Notes: generated by a model not told the origin, from the sequence alone. Positions 24,118 to 32,256 are shown, counted from the stretch's first letter. The stretch: DNA of 64,000 nt from Streptomyces sp. SID8374 (GCF_009865135.1 NZ_WWGH01000001.1:4960001-5024000), one strand, 5' to 3'. Numbers and translations are program-made.

Positions 24118-24136
24118 GGTCACCAGGGGAGCATAT

Positions 24137-24148
24137 CTACGCGCGTAG
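24137..24148. promoter_or_regulatory. CTACGCGCGTAG palindrome upstream of deoC
   Basis: Identical to the 12-bp palindromes before add and the nucleoside phosphorylase, here 20 bp before the deoC start. Confidence 0.75.
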
Positions 24149-24312
24149 CGACCTGTACAGGGGTCCCGCTCAACCGTGCGCACCGCCACACATGCGCTCG
24201 GCGCGGATGCCCCCTCCGCCCGGCCCCTTCCCCGTGCCTGCCACCGGGCCCGGATGCCCGGCCCGGGTGGTCGGAGGCCGCTCCTTCGGGCCCGTCAGGC
24301 AGAATCGCCCCC

Positions 24313-24963
24313 ATGACGAGCCCCACACCCCCCGCAGAACCGCAGTTCGCCGACCGGACCTACCGCTCGACATCCGCGCTGGTCTGCGGAGTGCTGCTCC
24401 TTGTGCTGGTCGCCGTGATGGCCGGGGACGCCCTGCTCCGGGGCGAGGGACAGGCCCCGTGGCTGGCCCTGGCCGCCCTGCTCACCGCCGTGCCGCTGAT
24501 CGTGGCGTTCACCCTGCGGCCCGCCGTCTTCGTGAACGACGAGCGCATCCGTATCCGCAACCCGTTCCGCACGATCCAGCTGCCCTGGACGGAGGTCGCC
24601 GACGTCCGGGCCGGGTACTCCTCCGAGCTGACCGCGGCCGGCGGCACCAAGTACCAGCTGTGGGCGGTCCCCGTCTCGCTGCGCGACCGCAAGCGGGCCT
24701 CGCGCGCGGCGGGCCGGGCGCCGCACAAGGACGCCTACGGCCGGTTCTCGCCCGGCGCGGGCGCGGGCTCCGACGCCCACCGGCACAGCGCGCCGCCCAT
24801 CGCCGCCGCCGACCAGACGATCGTGGAGCTGCGGGGGCTCGCGGAGAGGGCGGGCGAGGCGGCCGGCGGGACCACCACCGGCACGGTGCGCTGGGCGTAC
24901 GAGGTCGTCGCCCCGGCCGTCGTGGGGGTGGTGCTGTTCGCGGTGCTGGTGGCGATCGGCTGA
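24313..24963 (+). CDS. PH-domain membrane protein
   Basis: A 216-residue protein. Two hydrophobic helices (VCGVLLLVLVAVMAGDALL and LALAALLTAVPLIVAFTL) lead into a bacterial PH-like beta domain: VFVNDERIRIRNPFRTIQLP with WTEVADVRAGYSSEL. A long basic and polar linker follows, and a last helix (VVAPAVVGVVLFAVLVAIG) closes the chain. Function unknown. It lies between the deoC operon and the convergent mutase gene. Confidence 0.8.
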   Translation: MTSPTPPAEPQFADRTYRSTSALVCGVLLLVLVAVMAGDALLRGEGQAPWLALAALLTAVPLIVAFTLRPAVFVNDERIRIRNPFRTIQLPWTEVADVRAGYSSELTAAGGTKYQLWAVPVSLRDRKRASRAAGRAPHKDAYGRFSPGAGAGSDAHRHSAPPIAAADQTIVELRGLAERAGEAAGGTTTGTVRWAYEVVAPAVVGVVLFAVLVAIG

Positions 24964-24986
24964 GGAGCCCGTCCGTCCGACGCGTA

Positions 24987-25024
24987 AGGACCGGCACCCA
25001 GCGCTTCTGCCGGGTGCCGGTCCT
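24987..25024. terminator. Terminator between convergent PH-protein and mutase genes
   Basis: A perfect 13-bp stem (AGGACCGGCACCC) with a 12-nt loop in the 77-bp convergent gap. Confidence 0.75.
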
Positions 25025-25040
25025 CTTCCGTACGCACGCC

Positions 25041-26681
25041 TCAGATCCCGGCGGCCGCCGCCAGGTCCCGCTTGATCCCGGCGAGCAGCTCCGCGCCCCG
25101 GGCCCGTGCGGCGGGCAGCCCGGCGGCGTCCGCGACCGGGACCACGACCTCCAGGTAGCACTTCAGCTTCGGCTCGGTGCCGCTCGGGCGGACGATCACC
25201 CTGGCCCCCTCCAGCTGGTAGCGCAGCCCGTCCGTGGGCGGCAGCGCGGGCGTGCCCTGCGACAGGTCCTCGGCCGAGGTGACCGGGAGGCCGGCCAGCG
25301 CGGTCGGCGGCTGCTCGCGGAGCCGGGCCATGGCGTCGGCGATGACCGTCAGGTCCTCCACCCGCACCGACAGCTGGTCGGTGGCGTGCAGGCCGTGGGC
25401 GAGCGCCAGGTCGTCCAGCAGGTCCAGCAGCGTACGGCCCTGCTCCTTGAGTACGGAGGCCAGCTCGGCGACGAGCAGGGCGGCGGTGATGCCGTCCTTG
25501 TCGCGGACGCCCTCGGGGTCGACGCAGTAGCCGAGCGCCTCCTCGTACCCGTACCGCAGGCCGTCCACCCGGGCGATCCACTTGAAGCCGGTCAGCGTCT
25601 CCTCGTAACCGAGGCCCGCCTTCTCCGCGATCCGGCCGAGCAGCGACGACGACACGATCGACTCGGCGAACACGCCGCTGACGCCCCGCTCCACCAGGTG
25701 CGCGGCGAGCAGCGCGCCGACCTCGTCGCCGCGCAGCATCCGCCAGCCGCCCTCGGTGGCGGGGTCGGGTACGGCGACGGCGCAGCGGTCCGCGTCCGGG
25801 TCGTTGGCGATGACCAGGTCCGGCGCCGCCCGGCGTGCGGTGGCGAAGGCGAGGTCCATCGCGCCGGGCTCCTCCGGGTTGGGGAAGGCCACGGTGGGGA
25901 ACGCGGGGTCGGGCTCGGCCTGCTCGGCGACGAGCACCGGTGCGGGGAACCCGGCGCGCTCGAACGCGGCGGTCAGCACGGAGGTGCCGACGCCGTGCAT
26001 CGCGGTGTAGACGGTGTTGGCCGTACGGGGGCTGCCGGGGGCCAGGACCGCGTCCGTACGGGCGAGGTAGGCGGCCAGGACCTCCTCGCCGAGGGTCTCC
26101 CAGCCGTCCTCGGGGCGGACCACGCCGTCCAGCGGGCCGACCGCGGCGATGGCGGCCGCGATCTCGCCGTCGGCCGGGGGCACGATCTGCGAGCCGTCGC
26201 CGAGGTAGACCTTGTAGCCGTTGTCGCGGGGCGGGTTGTGGCTGGCGGTGACCTCGACGCCGGCGACGGCGCCCAGGTGCCTTATGGCGTACGCGAGTAC
26301 GGGGGTGGGGAGCGGGCGGGGGAGCACGGCGGCGCGGAGTCCGGCGCCGGTCATCACGGCGGCGGTGTCGCGCGCGAAGTCCTCCGACTTGTAGCGGGCG
26401 TCGTAGCCGATGACGACGAGCCCGCCCTCCTGGCCCTGGTCCTTCAGATACGCGGCGAGGCCCGCCGCCGCCCGGATCACCACGGACCGGTTCATCCGCG
26501 TGGGCCCGGCCCCCAGCTCGCCGCGCAGCCCGGCGGTGCCGAACTGGAGCGTGCCCGCGAAACGGGCGGCGAGCTCCTGGGTGTCGCCCGCCTCGATGAG
26601 GGCGCCCAGCTCGTCGCGCGTCTCGGGGTCGGGGTCCTCGGCCAGCCAGGTCCTGGCCTGCGCGATGAGGTCGTGCTGCAC
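25041..26681 (-). CDS. Phospho-sugar mutase (phosphomannomutase/phosphopentomutase-like)
   Basis: A 546-residue alpha-D-phosphohexomutase-superfamily enzyme. The phosphoserine loop is TASHNPPRDNGYKVYLGD, the metal loop NDPDADRCAVAV, the sugar loop GDEVGALLAAH and FKWIARVDGL, and the phosphate-binding loop RPSGTEPKLKCYLEV. FGTAGLRGELGAGPTRMN near residue 48 opens domain 1. The superfamily isomerises sugar-1- and sugar-6- or sugar-5-phosphates. Its position beside the nucleoside phosphorylase and near deoC suggests phosphopentomutase activity, but phosphomannomutase or phosphoglucomutase cannot be excluded. GTG start at 26681. Confidence 0.9.
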   Translation of the reverse strand: MQHDLIAQARTWLAEDPDPETRDELGALIEAGDTQELAARFAGTLQFGTAGLRGELGAGPTRMNRSVVIRAAAGLAAYLKDQGQEGGLVVIGYDARYKSEDFARDTAAVMTGAGLRAAVLPRPLPTPVLAYAIRHLGAVAGVEVTASHNPPRDNGYKVYLGDGSQIVPPADGEIAAAIAAVGPLDGVVRPEDGWETLGEEVLAAYLARTDAVLAPGSPRTANTVYTAMHGVGTSVLTAAFERAGFPAPVLVAEQAEPDPAFPTVAFPNPEEPGAMDLAFATARRAAPDLVIANDPDADRCAVAVPDPATEGGWRMLRGDEVGALLAAHLVERGVSGVFAESIVSSSLLGRIAEKAGLGYEETLTGFKWIARVDGLRYGYEEALGYCVDPEGVRDKDGITAALLVAELASVLKEQGRTLLDLLDDLALAHGLHATDQLSVRVEDLTVIADAMARLREQPPTALAGLPVTSAEDLSQGTPALPPTDGLRYQLEGARVIVRPSGTEPKLKCYLEVVVPVADAAGLPAARARGAELLAGIKRDLAAAAGI

Positions 26682-26771
26682 GGGGTCCGCCTTTCGGGGT
26701 GTGCGGAGGGGGCGTACGGGGGTGGGTGCGGGGGCGGGTGTCGGTGCGGGGCCGGGCGTCGGCGTGGGGCC

Positions 26772-26793
26772 GGGTGGGGTGGGGTGGGGTGGG
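26772..26793 (+). other. G-quadruplex motif
   Basis: Five G-runs of three or four bases separated by single T residues (GGGTGGGGTGGGG and so on) satisfy the G-quadruplex pattern. It lies upstream of the mutase start, on the strand opposite to the coding strand of the mutase and phosphorylase genes. Confidence 0.6.
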
Positions 26794-26810
26794 CGCTGCG
26801 CGGGCTGTTC

Positions 26811-26881
26811 CCCTCCCCGCCCCTTCCCGAAACCGGGGCTCCGCCCCGGACCCCGGTCCTCAAACGCCGGACGGGCTGGGG
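26811..26881. repeat. Streptomyces intergenic repeat (GGGGCTCCGCCCCGGACCCC type)
   Basis: The block CTTCCCGAAACCGGGGCTCC...CCTCAAACGCCGGACGGGCT is a dispersed palindromic repeat I know from many Streptomyces intergenic regions. Related copies occur at 31250-31320 and 31413-31515. Confidence 0.7.
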
Positions 26882-26897
26882 GGTGGCCCGAGTGGGC

Positions 26898-27722
26898 TTA
26901 GATGCGGTCCAGCACCTGGGCCAGCAGGGCGCCCATCCGCGTGGCCGAGTCGCGGCCCGCCTGGAGGACTTCCTCGTGGTTCAGGGGCTCGCCGGAGAGG
27001 CCCGCCGCCAGGTTGGTGACCAGGGAGAGGCCCAGCACCTCGGCGCCCGCCTCGCGGGCCGCGATGGCCTCCAGGACCGTGGACATGCCGACCAGGTCGC
27101 CGCCCAGGACCCGGACCATGTTGATCTCGGCCGGGGTCTCGTAGTGCGGGCCGGGGAACTGGACGTACACGCCCTCTTCGAGGGTGTCGTCGATCTCCTT
27201 GCACAGCGCGCGCAGGCGCGGCGAGTACAGGTCGGTCAGGTCGACGAAGTTGGCGCCCACGATCGGCGAGGTCGCCGTGAGGTTGATGTGGTCGCTGATC
27301 AGCACCGGCTGGCCGGGGCGCATGCCCTCGCGCAGGCCGCCGCAGCCGTTGGTCAGGACGACGGTCTTGCAGCCCGCGGCCACCGCCGTACGGACTCCGT
27401 GGGCGACGGCGGCGACGCCGCGGCCCTCGTAGTAGTGCGTGCGGCCGAGGAAGACCAGCGCGCGCTTGTCGCCGATCTTGTACGAGCGGATGGTGCCGCC
27501 GTGGCCCTCGACCGCGGGCGCCGGGAAGCCGGGGAGCGCGGTGACGGGGAACTCGGCCTCCGGCTCGCCGAGTGCTTCGCCCGCGGGCGCCCAGCCGGAG
27601 CCCATGACCAGGGCGACGTCGTGGGTCTCGGCGCCGGTCAGCTCGCGCAGGCGGGCGGCGGCCCCGGCAGCGGCTGCGTACGGGTCGCCCTGGATGTTGT
27701 CCGGAATAACTGATGCGTTCAC
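26898..27722 (-). CDS. Purine nucleoside phosphorylase
   Basis: A 274-residue trimeric-type (PNP/MTAP) phosphorylase. VALVMGSGWAP is the phosphate loop, VFLGRTHYYEGRGVAAVAHG the ribose and phosphate region, VVLTNGCGGLREGMRPGQPV and ISDHINLTATSPIVGAN the base pocket, with YVQFPGPHYETPAEI and GMSTVLEAIAAREAGAEVLG typical of the family. It cleaves purine nucleosides to base plus (deoxy)ribose-1-phosphate. GTG at 27722 is chosen over upstream codons because the CTACGCGCGTAG palindrome lies 25 bp before it. The mutase is the next gene downstream on the same strand, about 215 bp away across a repeat. Confidence 0.93.
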   Translation of the reverse strand: MNASVIPDNIQGDPYAAAAGAAARLRELTGAETHDVALVMGSGWAPAGEALGEPEAEFPVTALPGFPAPAVEGHGGTIRSYKIGDKRALVFLGRTHYYEGRGVAAVAHGVRTAVAAGCKTVVLTNGCGGLREGMRPGQPVLISDHINLTATSPIVGANFVDLTDLYSPRLRALCKEIDDTLEEGVYVQFPGPHYETPAEINMVRVLGGDLVGMSTVLEAIAAREAGAEVLGLSLVTNLAAGLSGEPLNHEEVLQAGRDSATRMGALLAQVLDRI

Positions 27723-27747
27723 GCGGAAGAGCGTAACCGCTGAATGC

Positions 27748-27759
27748 CTACGCGCGTAG
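27748..27759. promoter_or_regulatory. CTACGCGCGTAG palindrome upstream of nucleoside phosphorylase
   Basis: Third identical copy of the 12-bp palindrome in the window, 25 bp before the phosphorylase start. Confidence 0.75.
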
Positions 27760-27826
27760 ATGTACCGGTGCAAAGACTCGCCGGGTGGCTTTGTGGCTTC
27801 GCACGAAAGCCGCCGCGCGGAACCGC

Positions 27827-28264
27827 TCAGCAGGGGCGCTTGCGCAGGCCCATCACGTAGTCGTGGGGGGCGCCGGCGGACTCGGCGGCGTCGGCGATCT
27901 CGCCCAGGTAGCGCGCGGAGGGCAGGCCGCCCTCGTACCCGTTCAGCACGTACATCCAGGCCGGCTCCTCGCCGTCCAGGGTGTGCACGCGCACGCGCAT
28001 GCGCCGGTAGATGTCGAGGCCGACGCCCTCCCAGCGGTCCATGGAGTCCTCGTCCATCGGCGCCAGGTCGTACAGCGCGACGAAGACCTGGGAACGCGGC
28101 GCCTCCACCACGGTGGCCAGCGCCCCCTCCCAGCCCATCTGCTCCCCGCCGAAGGTCAGCCGCCAGCCGTTGAGCCAGCCGGTGCTGCGCATCGGGGAAT
28201 GCGGGGCGCGGCGGGTCATGAGCCGCGCGTCGAGGTTGCCGGCGTACGCGGCGTAGAGCGACAT
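27827..28264 (-). CDS. Gamma-glutamylcyclotransferase-like protein
   Basis: A 145-residue GGCT/AIG2-like fold. MSLYAAYAGNLDARLM carries the conserved Y-x-x-N substrate loop at the extreme N-terminus, FVALYDLAPMDEDSMDRWEG the catalytic acid segment, and VHTLDGEEPAWMYVLNGYEG the closing strands (PSARYLGEI then follows). These enzymes release 5-oxoproline from gamma-glutamyl compounds; the exact substrate is unknown. It faces lpdA divergently across a repeat-filled gap. Confidence 0.8.
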   Translation of the reverse strand: MSLYAAYAGNLDARLMTRRAPHSPMRSTGWLNGWRLTFGGEQMGWEGALATVVEAPRSQVFVALYDLAPMDEDSMDRWEGVGLDIYRRMRVRVHTLDGEEPAWMYVLNGYEGGLPSARYLGEIADAAESAGAPHDYVMGLRKRPC

Positions 28265-28380
28265 GGGACCGAGGGTACGGGAGGGGGGCGCGGGAGTGCC
28301 GGTTCCTGTGACGAAGGCCCCGGTCGGGGGAGTGCCGGGCGGGGGTTCGAAGGGCTGTGCGGGCGGGGCGATTCCCGTCC

Positions 28381-28472
28381 GTCAGCGGCCTCCGCTTCCG
28401 TACGTCCGGAGCCTCCGCTCCCGTGCGTCAGCAGGCTCGGCTCCCGTACGTCCGGAGCCTCCGCTCCCGTAT
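28381..28472. repeat. 23-nt tandem repeat, four exact-length units
   Basis: Four consecutive 23-nt units of two alternating types, GTCAGCGGCCTCCGC... and GTCCGGAGCCTCCGC..., fill the middle of the 346-bp gap between the GGCT-like gene and lpdA. The rest of the gap holds the lpdA promoter region; no other gene is seen. Confidence 0.85.
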
Positions 28473-28610
28473 GGAGGGCCCCGGGGCGAATCTGTTTGGC
28501 GCGTGCGGGACAATGGAGTACGTACTGCATTCCCCCGGGGCGATCCCCCGGACCCCCGGCCGGGGCGGCAGACGGCCGTGGGGATGACACCCACGCGAGG
28601 CGGACTTTTC

Positions 28611-30050
28611 GTGACCCGGATCGTGATCATCGGCGGCGGCCCCGGCGGCTACGAGGCGGCTCTGGTGGGCGCCCAGCTCGGCGCGGAGGTGACCGTCGTC
28701 GACTGCGACGGCCTCGGCGGGGCCTCGGTACTCACCGACTGTGTGCCATCGAAGACCCTGATCGCGACGGCCGAGGTGATGACGACCTTCGACTCCTCGT
28801 ACGAGGAGCTGGGGATCATCGTCGCCGACGACACGCCGCACAAGGAGCAGGCCGCGCGGGTGGTCGGCGTCGACCTGGGCAAGGTCAACCGCCGCGTCAA
28901 GCGCCTCGCGCTCGCCCAGTCCCACGACATCACCGCCTCCGTCACCCGGGCCGGCGCCCGCGTGATGCGCGGCCGTGGCCGGCTGGACGGGCTCCAGGCG
29001 GCCGACGGCTCCCGCCAGGTCGTCGTCACCGCCGCCGACGGCACCGAGGAGCGGCTCAGCGCCGACGCGGTGCTGATCGCGACCGGCGGGCACCCCCGCG
29101 AGATCCCGGACGCGCAGCCGGACGGCGAGCGCATCCTGAACTGGACCCAGGTCTACGACCTCGACGAGCTCCCCGAGGAGCTGATCGTGGTCGGCTCCGG
29201 TGTCACCGGCGCCGAGTTCGCCGGGGCCTACCAGGCGCTCGGCTCCCGCGTCACCCTCGTCTCCTCCCGCGACCGGGTGCTGCCGGGCGAGGACCCGGAC
29301 GCGGCCGCCGTGCTGGAGGACGTGTTCCGGCGCCGGGGCATGAACGTGATGGCCCGCTCCCGCGCCCAGTCCGCCAAGCGGGTCGGCGACCGGGTCGAGG
29401 TGACGCTCGCCGACGGCCGGGTCATCACCGGCTCGCACTGCCTGATGGCGGTCGGCGCGATCCCGAACACGGCGGGCATGGGCCTGGAGGAGGCCGGCGT
29501 ACGGCTGAAGGACTCCGGCCACATCCTGACCGACCGGGTCTCGCGCACCAGCGCCCCCGGCGTCTACGCGGCCGGTGACGTCACCGGCATCTTCGCGCTC
29601 GCCTCGGTCGCCGCGATGCAGGGCCGGATCGCGATGTACCACTTCCTCGGCGACGCGGTCGCCCCGCTGAACCTCAAGACGGTCTCCGCCAACGTCTTCA
29701 CCGACCCGGAGATCGCCACCGTCGGCTACAGCCAGGCGGATGTGGACGCGGGCAAGATCGACGCCCGGGTGGTGAAGCTGCCGCTGCTGCGCAACCCGCG
29801 CGCCAAGATGCAGGGCATCCGCGACGGCTTCGTCAAGATCTTCTGCCGACCCGGTACGGGGATCGTGGTCGGCGGCTGCGTCGTCGCGCCGCGCGCCAGC
29901 GAACTGATCCACCCGATCTCGCTCGCGGTCGACAACAACCTGACCGTGGAACAGATCGCAAAGGCGTTCACCGTGTACCCGTCGCTGTCCGGATCGATCG
30001 CGGAAGTGGCGCGGCAGCTGCACACCCGCAAGCTGACCGACGAGGGCTGA
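28611..30050 (+). CDS. lpdA: NAD(P)H-quinone dehydrogenase, LpdA-type flavoprotein
   Basis: A 479-residue FAD/NAD(P)-disulfide-reductase fold protein. FAD loop IVIIGGGPGGYEAALVGAQL; NAD(P) loop IVVGSGVTGAEFAGAYQ; second FAD loop GVYAAGDVTG; dimerisation domain with VFTDPEIATVGYSQADVDAG. The redox motif reads GGASVLTDCVPSK, so the first Cys of the CxxxxC disulfide is absent, as in mycobacterial LpdA (Rv3303c), which reduces quinones rather than lipoamide. The last residues have AFTVYPSLSGSIAEVARQLH. GTG at 28611 is the likely start; ATG at 28584 would add nine residues. Confidence 0.9.
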   Translation: MTRIVIIGGGPGGYEAALVGAQLGAEVTVVDCDGLGGASVLTDCVPSKTLIATAEVMTTFDSSYEELGIIVADDTPHKEQAARVVGVDLGKVNRRVKRLALAQSHDITASVTRAGARVMRGRGRLDGLQAADGSRQVVVTAADGTEERLSADAVLIATGGHPREIPDAQPDGERILNWTQVYDLDELPEELIVVGSGVTGAEFAGAYQALGSRVTLVSSRDRVLPGEDPDAAAVLEDVFRRRGMNVMARSRAQSAKRVGDRVEVTLADGRVITGSHCLMAVGAIPNTAGMGLEEAGVRLKDSGHILTDRVSRTSAPGVYAAGDVTGIFALASVAAMQGRIAMYHFLGDAVAPLNLKTVSANVFTDPEIATVGYSQADVDAGKIDARVVKLPLLRNPRAKMQGIRDGFVKIFCRPGTGIVVGGCVVAPRASELIHPISLAVDNNLTVEQIAKAFTVYPSLSGSIAEVARQLHTRKLTDEG

Positions 30051-30080
30051 CGCCGGGTCAAGTCCTGGTGGAGGCCTTGC

Positions 30081-30114
30081 GGTTGCCGGGGAATTCCGAC
30101 ATTCCCCGGCAACC
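30081..30114 (+). terminator. Terminator of lpdA
   Basis: A perfect 14-bp stem (GGTTGCCGGGGAAT) with loop TCCGAC begins 31 bp after the stop. Confidence 0.8.
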
Positions 30115-30269
30115 CCCGTCACTCCGGACGAGGGTGGTGACCGCTCGGTGATCACACCCGGACAACAACGAAAGTCCGTATACCACTTGCAGGTCCGCCG
30201 GATGTACAACTTCCGTTATTCGGCGCAAACTGCTGAAAACTCACCGGCGGCCAGGTTACTGTCAGTTTC

Positions 30270-31241
30270 GTGTTCGCTGCAGAACGTCGTCAGTTGATCC
30301 TCGAAATGGTGCGTGCCAACGGGGCGGTATCGCTCCGTGAGCTCGCCCGCGTCGTCCAGACCTCCGAAGTGACCGTACGGCGGGACGTGCGGGCACTGGA
30401 GGCAGAAGGACTCCTCGACCGCCGGCACGGCGGTGCGGTCTTGCCGGGCGGTTTTACGCGGGAGTCCGGCTTTCCGCAGAAATCCCATCTCTCCACCGCG
30501 GAGAAGACGGCCATCGCCGATCTGGCGGCCTCGCTGGTCGGTGAGGGCGAGGCCATCGTGGTCGGCGCCGGTACGACCACGCAGGAGCTGGCCCGCCGGC
30601 TCGCGCGGGTCCCCGGCCTGACCGTGGTCACCAACTCGCTGCTGGTCGCCCAGGCGTTGGCCCATGCCAACCGGGTGGAGGTCGTCATGACCGGCGGCAC
30701 CCTGCGCGGGAGCAACTACGCGCTGGTGGGCAGCGGGGCCGAGCAGTCCCTCCAGGGGCTGCGGGTCTCCCGGGCCTTCCTCTCCGGGAGCGGCCTCACC
30801 GCCGAGCGCGGCCTGTCCACCTCCAACATGCTCTCGGCCAGCGTGGACCGGGCCCTCGTGCAGGCCGCCGCGGAGGTGGTCGTGCTGGCGGACCACACGA
30901 AACTGGGCGCCGACACGATGTTCCAGACGGTGCCCACGGAGCTGATCACCCGCCTGGTGACGGACGAGCCCCCACTCCACGACGAGCGTGCGGCCGCGGA
31001 GCTCCAGGCGCTGGCGGACCAGGGAGTGGAGGTCACGGTTGCGGGCCCCGACGCGGACGCGTCCGACGGCCCGTCCGGCGACCGCGGCCCCCGCCGGGAC
31101 ATGCCGCTCCCGGGCCAGCGCCGGACGACGACGGGCCGGAACGGCGGTCTCGGCCCGCAGCTCCGCAGCACGTCCTCCTTGTCCGACCAGGCGCCGTCGT
31201 CGGGGGAGCGGGCGAGGGTGGCGGACCTGCGGCGCCGGTAG
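30270..31241 (+). CDS. DeoR/GlpR-family transcriptional regulator
   Basis: A 323-residue DeoR protein. The N-terminal winged helix is ERRQLILEMVRANGAVSLRE, ELARVVQTSEVTVRRDVRAL and GLLDRRHGGAV. The sugar-phosphate isomerase-like effector domain follows: EKTAIADLAASLVGEGEAIV, AGTTTQELARRLA, TVVTNSLLVAQALA, MTGGTLRGSNYALVGSGAEQ and VVLADHTKLGADTM. Members sense phosphorylated sugars. A disordered basic tail of about 60 residues is unusual. It is a candidate regulator for the CTACGCGCGTAG sites because of location and ligand type, but nothing in sequence proves that. Confidence 0.9.
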   Translation: MFAAERRQLILEMVRANGAVSLRELARVVQTSEVTVRRDVRALEAEGLLDRRHGGAVLPGGFTRESGFPQKSHLSTAEKTAIADLAASLVGEGEAIVVGAGTTTQELARRLARVPGLTVVTNSLLVAQALAHANRVEVVMTGGTLRGSNYALVGSGAEQSLQGLRVSRAFLSGSGLTAERGLSTSNMLSASVDRALVQAAAEVVVLADHTKLGADTMFQTVPTELITRLVTDEPPLHDERAAAELQALADQGVEVTVAGPDADASDGPSGDRGPRRDMPLPGQRRTTTGRNGGLGPQLRSTSSLSDQAPSSGERARVADLRRR

Positions 31242-31541
31242 ACCCGGGGCCCGGGGCCCGGTCGGGGGCGCTGCCCCCGGACCCCCGCTCCTCGAACGCC
31301 GGAGGGGCTGGATCTGCCGGTCCTCCGCCCTCGGTGACGGAGATGCGGCGCTGTGTCAGCCGACCGGGCTGTCTGCCGTCAGCGGGCGTTCGACGGGCGA
31401 GGTGCGCTATGTCAGCCCCTCCGGCGTTTGAGGAGCGGGGTACGGGGCGGAGCCCCGAAACCTCAGCCCGTCCGGCGCTTGAGGACAGACGGGGTCCGGG
31501 GCAGCGCCCCGGTTCCGGGAAGAGACGGGCCCGGGTGGGCC
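31242..31541. repeat. Intergenic block of two Streptomyces dispersed repeats
   Basis: Between the DeoR and TetR genes, 31250-31320 (GGGGGCGCTGCCCCCGGACC, CTCGAACGCCGGAGGGGCTG) and 31413-31515 (two inverse copies beginning CAGCCCCTCCGGCGTTTGAG) are copies of the dispersed repeat at 26811. No gene is seen. Confidence 0.7.
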
Positions 31542-32138
31542 CTACTTCAACCCCCGCAACGTCAACCGCAGCAACCGCCCCGCCAGCCCCGGATCATCCG
31601 GCGACTGCTCCGCCGCCAGCGCGATCGCGTTCGTCAGCTGCAACAGGTCGTCGATCGACACATCCCCCCGCACCGACCCGCTCTCCTGCGCCCGCCGCAA
31701 CAGCCCCGCCCCCGCCTCCCGCAACGGCAGATGGCACTGGGCCAGCGCCGAACTCTCGTCCCGCGAGGCCGACATGAGCGCGCGGGCCAGGCCGCGGTAC
31801 TCACCCGCATGAGTGATGATCGCCCCCAGCCAGTCCACCAGCGCCTGGCACGGGGCCTCCGCGCCCGCCAGCTCCCGGGAGCGGTCCAGGAGGGAGCACA
31901 GGGCGTCCTGGAAGACCGCGTTCATCAGGGCGTGGCGGTGGGGGAAGTGGCGGTAGAGGGTGCCGATGCCCACGCCCGCCTGGCGCGCGATGTCCTCCAG
32001 CGAGGCATCGGTGCCGTGCTCGGCGAAGGCCGTACGGGCCACGCCGACGAGGCGTTCGTGGTTCCGGCGGGCGTCCGCGCGCATCGGCCGTTCCGGCGGC
32101 CGTGAAGTGCCCGTCTCCATCGAGATCGGCCCTGCCAT
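31542..32138 (-). CDS. TetR-family transcriptional regulator
   Basis: A TetR protein of 198 residues from ATG 32138. The DNA-binding region is RRNHERLVGVARTAFAEHGT and ASLEDIARQAGVGIGTLYRH with FPHRHALMNAVF. The C-terminal ligand domain contains HAGEYRGLARALMSASRDES and ends RLLRLTLRGLK, as in the SACE_7040-type C-terminal family. The start is ambiguous (32138, 32120 or further upstream). Neighbours are repeat DNA and, across a 118-bp gap, the end of accA2, so no target is obvious. Confidence 0.85.
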   Translation of the reverse strand: MAGPISMETGTSRPPERPMRADARRNHERLVGVARTAFAEHGTDASLEDIARQAGVGIGTLYRHFPHRHALMNAVFQDALCSLLDRSRELAGAEAPCQALVDWLGAIITHAGEYRGLARALMSASRDESSALAQCHLPLREAGAGLLRRAQESGSVRGDVSIDDLLQLTNAIALAAEQSPDDPGLAGRLLRLTLRGLK

Positions 32139-32256
32139 GGCTCCCGCCCTCCCTCGGTCCGCGCACCTCTCGTGGGGTCCAGGATGCCACTGCACGCGGA
32201 GGGGCCCGGCCGCGTCGTGACGACGCCGGCCGGGCCCCTCCGTACGAACTGAGCCG

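Noticed and set aside
24192..27713. A 1173-codon plus-strand open frame
   Set aside because: It lies opposite the mutase and phosphorylase genes, is Arg/Gly/Ala-rich without domains, and is a high-G+C shadow.
28381..28472. CRISPR array
   Set aside because: Units are contiguous without spacers and there are no cas genes; it is a minisatellite.
28428..30209. A 593-codon minus-strand open frame
   Set aside because: It is antisense to lpdA, which has complete cofactor motifs on the other strand.
30270..31241. DeoR protein as the proven regulator of the CTACGCGCGTAG sites
   Set aside because: Proximity and ligand class fit, but the palindrome is not in its own promoter and no binding evidence can be read.
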